From NCBI RefSeq assembly GCF_000006565.2, contig NC_031480.1, positions 5,945,170-6,009,169 on the forward strand: a stretch of 64,000 nt of DNA, read 5' to 3'. The notes below the pieces were generated by a model. That model was not told the origin of the DNA, searched no databases, and was given only the letters and a program-made list of their open reading frames with translations. Shown in pieces: positions 61,601 through 64,000 of this stretch (position 1 is its first letter; each line of letters opens with the position of its first letter). The DNA is from Toxoplasma gondii ME49 (lineage: Eukaryota; Apicomplexa; Conoidasida; Eucoccidiorida; Sarcocystidae). The position numbers and the translations under genes were made by a program.

Positions 61601-63694
61601 GGACAGTGCGGTGTCGAAGGGTCCAACGATGCTGACAAATGAGCAGTTAGGGAGTGGGGACCAGGCACCACCAAAAGGAAAGGATGGTGCAGTGCCTGCT
61701 CACGAAATGCCGGCCACTGGCAGCAATGATCACAAAGCCGGTCATCCTGCAGCGGTTTACCGAGGGCGTCAGCCGGCAACGGGAAGTAGCACCTCTTCGC
61801 AGAGGTCCTTCGTCGGTGAGGATATTGTCACAGACGCAGAATCTGATGTCACTGCCAGTCATCGACCGAATAGTGATTCTCATGTCTCTTCAGAGGATAC
61901 CCTGACTGATTCAGAGACGGACATTAGTCAGGATGAGAAGGAACAAGATGATGAAACGTTTATTTCGCTCGTTCGAAGTATTGGTAACTCGTGGGTAGCT
62001 CCTAGTGATAGTTTGGGGGACAGAGGACAGGATGTGCCTTTTTTCAGCCAAGTGAAGCAATTCCTTTCAAGCAGCTTCGCAGGTGATGTGACGGAACCCG
62101 AGGAAGGAGGACGCGTGGCAGCTATCGCACAGGCAGCCCGGGAAGGAAGCAAACGCCTGCGTCTTGAGAGAGACAAGAAACGTGCTCAGGGGCTACCAGC
62201 TGCGTTTGGCATGAAGAAAGTGAGTGATCAATGAGACCTGTGCACTGACAGAATATGCGTGTGGCCGTCATGGCTGCGTTGAAACATTTTCAGGTTGCGC
62301 CATGTACGCGTTTAGTCAGCGCAGGCTCATAGAAATTATGGACTTTCATCAGTCGCGATTTTAGAAAGTCCTACCGCAGCAAGTGTTGTTTACCTAAACC
62401 CCTATTCGCACTTCCGAGGTGCGGGAGGTTTTGGAAAGGACAATTTTTCACAAGACGGTATTCACCGGCCTCGAGTTTTTAACATGTTACTCTGGATTAC
62501 ACTGTGGAATGTGCACGCTGTTGACTAGTGCTGCTTCCGTCTTTCGAGTTGCCTAAGCATTTGTAGACTTGATGCAAATATAACTCCTGTCCACGTCCAT
62601 TCGTTTCCTGAATTCAGCAATGGGATATGAATTTTCCTGTTGCGTGACCACCTGGTGCTTCTGAACCTTCTGTTTTCCTGTGTCAGGCTGCTGCACATAT
62701 TCGTGAAGTCTCGTGTCCTCTGTTGTTCATGAGGCGCGAGTTGTCGCTGCATATAAAGCCCTCCAGGACTCGTAGACGGGAGGCCGATATGTCCGATGCA
62801 TCATTTGTTCTAGCAAGTGAAGGAGAAGTCTCTACACCGGATACTGCTTTTACCGACGTTACGAGTCAGTCACGGTCCGAAACCGAAGAGGATGAGTACG
62901 TTTTCTCTAAAGATATATCGAGTGTTGACAGTGATAGTTCTCTTGACAGTACAGCAGAGGAGGTATCAGGCCAGCCGCTGAACAGTGGAACCCAGGTTAT
63001 GCCGACGCATGTTTTCGGGGGGGAACATCTCTCTCATAAAATGCAACAGACTGATGGCTTGCGGGGGCAAACGATGATGGAAAACCTTCTGTCCGCTCGC
63101 CAGACCCAGAAGCACCAGGAGAATAGAGAACGGCTCAGACAGAGACGTGAGGAGCGCAAGCAAGAGAGAGAAGCACGGAGGAAAACACGAGAGCGTGCAG
63201 CGGCCTACGTGGAATCCCTGAGTGCTCGAGATAGGAAGGCACTAAAGCAGGAGGAGGCGAGTGGCGAACGGGTTATTAAATTGCTATCAGACTGGGCACG
63301 ATCAGCAGACAAAGAAACGGCAGTGTTCAGTTTCTACGACACGAGTTTTTACAAGGCGTTGAGCAGGTTCATTAACGAACCGCCGAGACAAAATTCCCGG
63401 CGTGGTCAGGTGTCCATGAACACCAGGCGGAGTAGCCTCACTCATGAATCTGCGGCAGAGTTGTTCGCCAAACGAGCGCAGCAGCATTTGACGGAAAGGC
63501 GGCGGGGTTCGGGGGGTCATCGGGGAAGTTCCGGACAGCGTCCTGACATGCTGGAAGGAATCTGTATCCCACTTCGTATGTTCGAAGTGCCACCCGCATA
63601 CCGGCAGAGAGACGATGTGCGCAAGAACTCCCACGATAGCACGGACTCTGCGCAGGGAGATTCCTGGATATACAAGTACGGCCCAGCTTTTTAG
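58673..63694 (+). CDS. Alpha/beta-hydrolase-fold pseudoenzyme, 4 exons, 1297 aa
   Basis: A diverged relative of the ABHD17/BEM46-type serine hydrolases. Exons: 58673-59315, 59661-60097, 60414-62219, 62687-63694, in phase (3894 nt). Core pieces appear in family order. GYLVFIPK and IPCLFYRW precede LLIHVHSFDEDLG (the family reads HGNAEDLG; the Gly is Ser185 here). EFPGYG at 212-217 is conserved. The nucleophile elbow, normally F-G-R-S-I-G-x-G-P, reads S-A-N-K-L-A-A-G-P with Lys352 in place of Ser. GGLILIEP follows. VSCPLLFMRREL near 970-981 matches the strand before the catalytic Asp, where Ser982 stands instead. About 590 disordered Ser/Glu-rich residues separate these last two pieces, and smaller insertions interrupt others. 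A Glu/Arg-rich helix lies near 1110-1150. Catalysis is therefore unlikely; a binding or scaffold role is inference. There is no signal peptide. The start ATG has context CAGTTATGG. Confidence 0.8.
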
Positions 63695-64000
63695 CCGTTT
63701 GACGTTTTATGTTGATAACAGGGAAATGTCGGCAGTTGCTACGACAGCAGCAATAATTCCTGCTGACGCTCGTAGCGACATGGGCAGCACCTAGTTGCTA
63801 GCGGCATGTGCGGTTTCATAAGGGCGACACAACGCTGTGCTGCTGAAACTGTTGATGCTGCATCTCTGTAAATTCTTACGACAGCAAACTAGAGAGCTAG
63901 GCGGTACCGAGCTCCGGCTGGCACTACGTTCGATATGCAAGATACGAAGAGATTGCCGTGAGAAGGGAAGCCGGCAAGACGATGTTCTACCGGCTCGTTC
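63695..64000. other. Right flank, 3' side of the pseudo-hydrolase
   Basis: About 300 bases after the TAG stop show no coding signal and probably include its 3' UTR. Confidence 0.5.

Overview
The window is nuclear DNA of an apicomplexan parasite. Intron-rich genes, (TA)n-laden introns, long Ser/Pro-rich protein tails and a P-type ATPase of the ATP4 class all point to Toxoplasma gondii or a very close coccidian relative such as Hammondia or Neospora. No bacterial, plasmid or phage features are present. Gene models were built by hand from open frames, GT/GC donors, AG acceptors and phase matching. The large ones close without a frame error. Exon lists are given in each entry.

Layout, left to right: a possible 100-residue acidic protein (minus strand, 1.7-2.1 kb); the 13-exon ATP4-type cation ATPase (plus, 4.1-16.2 kb); a poorly resolved 6-kb stretch; a 12-exon PIAS/SIZ-type SUMO ligase with SAP, PINIT and SP-RING domains, several SUMO-interaction-like motifs and a huge disordered tail (minus, 22.0-34.4 kb); a 412-codon open frame (plus, 36.0-37.2 kb); a second poorly resolved stretch; a 10-exon TPR protein (minus, 40.5-47.8 kb); a 6-exon secreted protein with signal peptide, acidic proline-rich region and C-terminal membrane anchor (plus, 49.2-50.6 kb); a triple CCCH zinc-finger protein (minus, 51.3-54.5 kb); a possible 194-residue protein (minus, 56.4-58.0 kb); and a 1297-residue alpha/beta-hydrolase-fold protein that lacks the catalytic residues I can align (plus, 58.7-63.7 kb).

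The genes do not form one pathway. They cover Na+/H+ homeostasis at the plasma membrane (ATP4), sumoylation in the nucleus (PIAS), probable RNA binding (CCCH), protein scaffolding (TPR), and a secreted membrane-anchored protein of dense-granule-like design. Several neighbours are divergently arranged (TPR/secreted gene, PIAS/412-codon frame, 194-residue gene/pseudo-hydrolase), so their promoters probably lie in the shared 0.6-1.6 kb gaps.

The most interesting items are the degenerate hydrolase with its roughly 600-residue insertion, the secreted gene split by introns of about 53-66 bases, the SUMO-interaction cluster plus 57-bp coding repeat in the ligase, and two inferred GC-AG introns. Low-complexity genomes make many short frames look protein-like, so the small-gene calls are deliberately given modest confidence.
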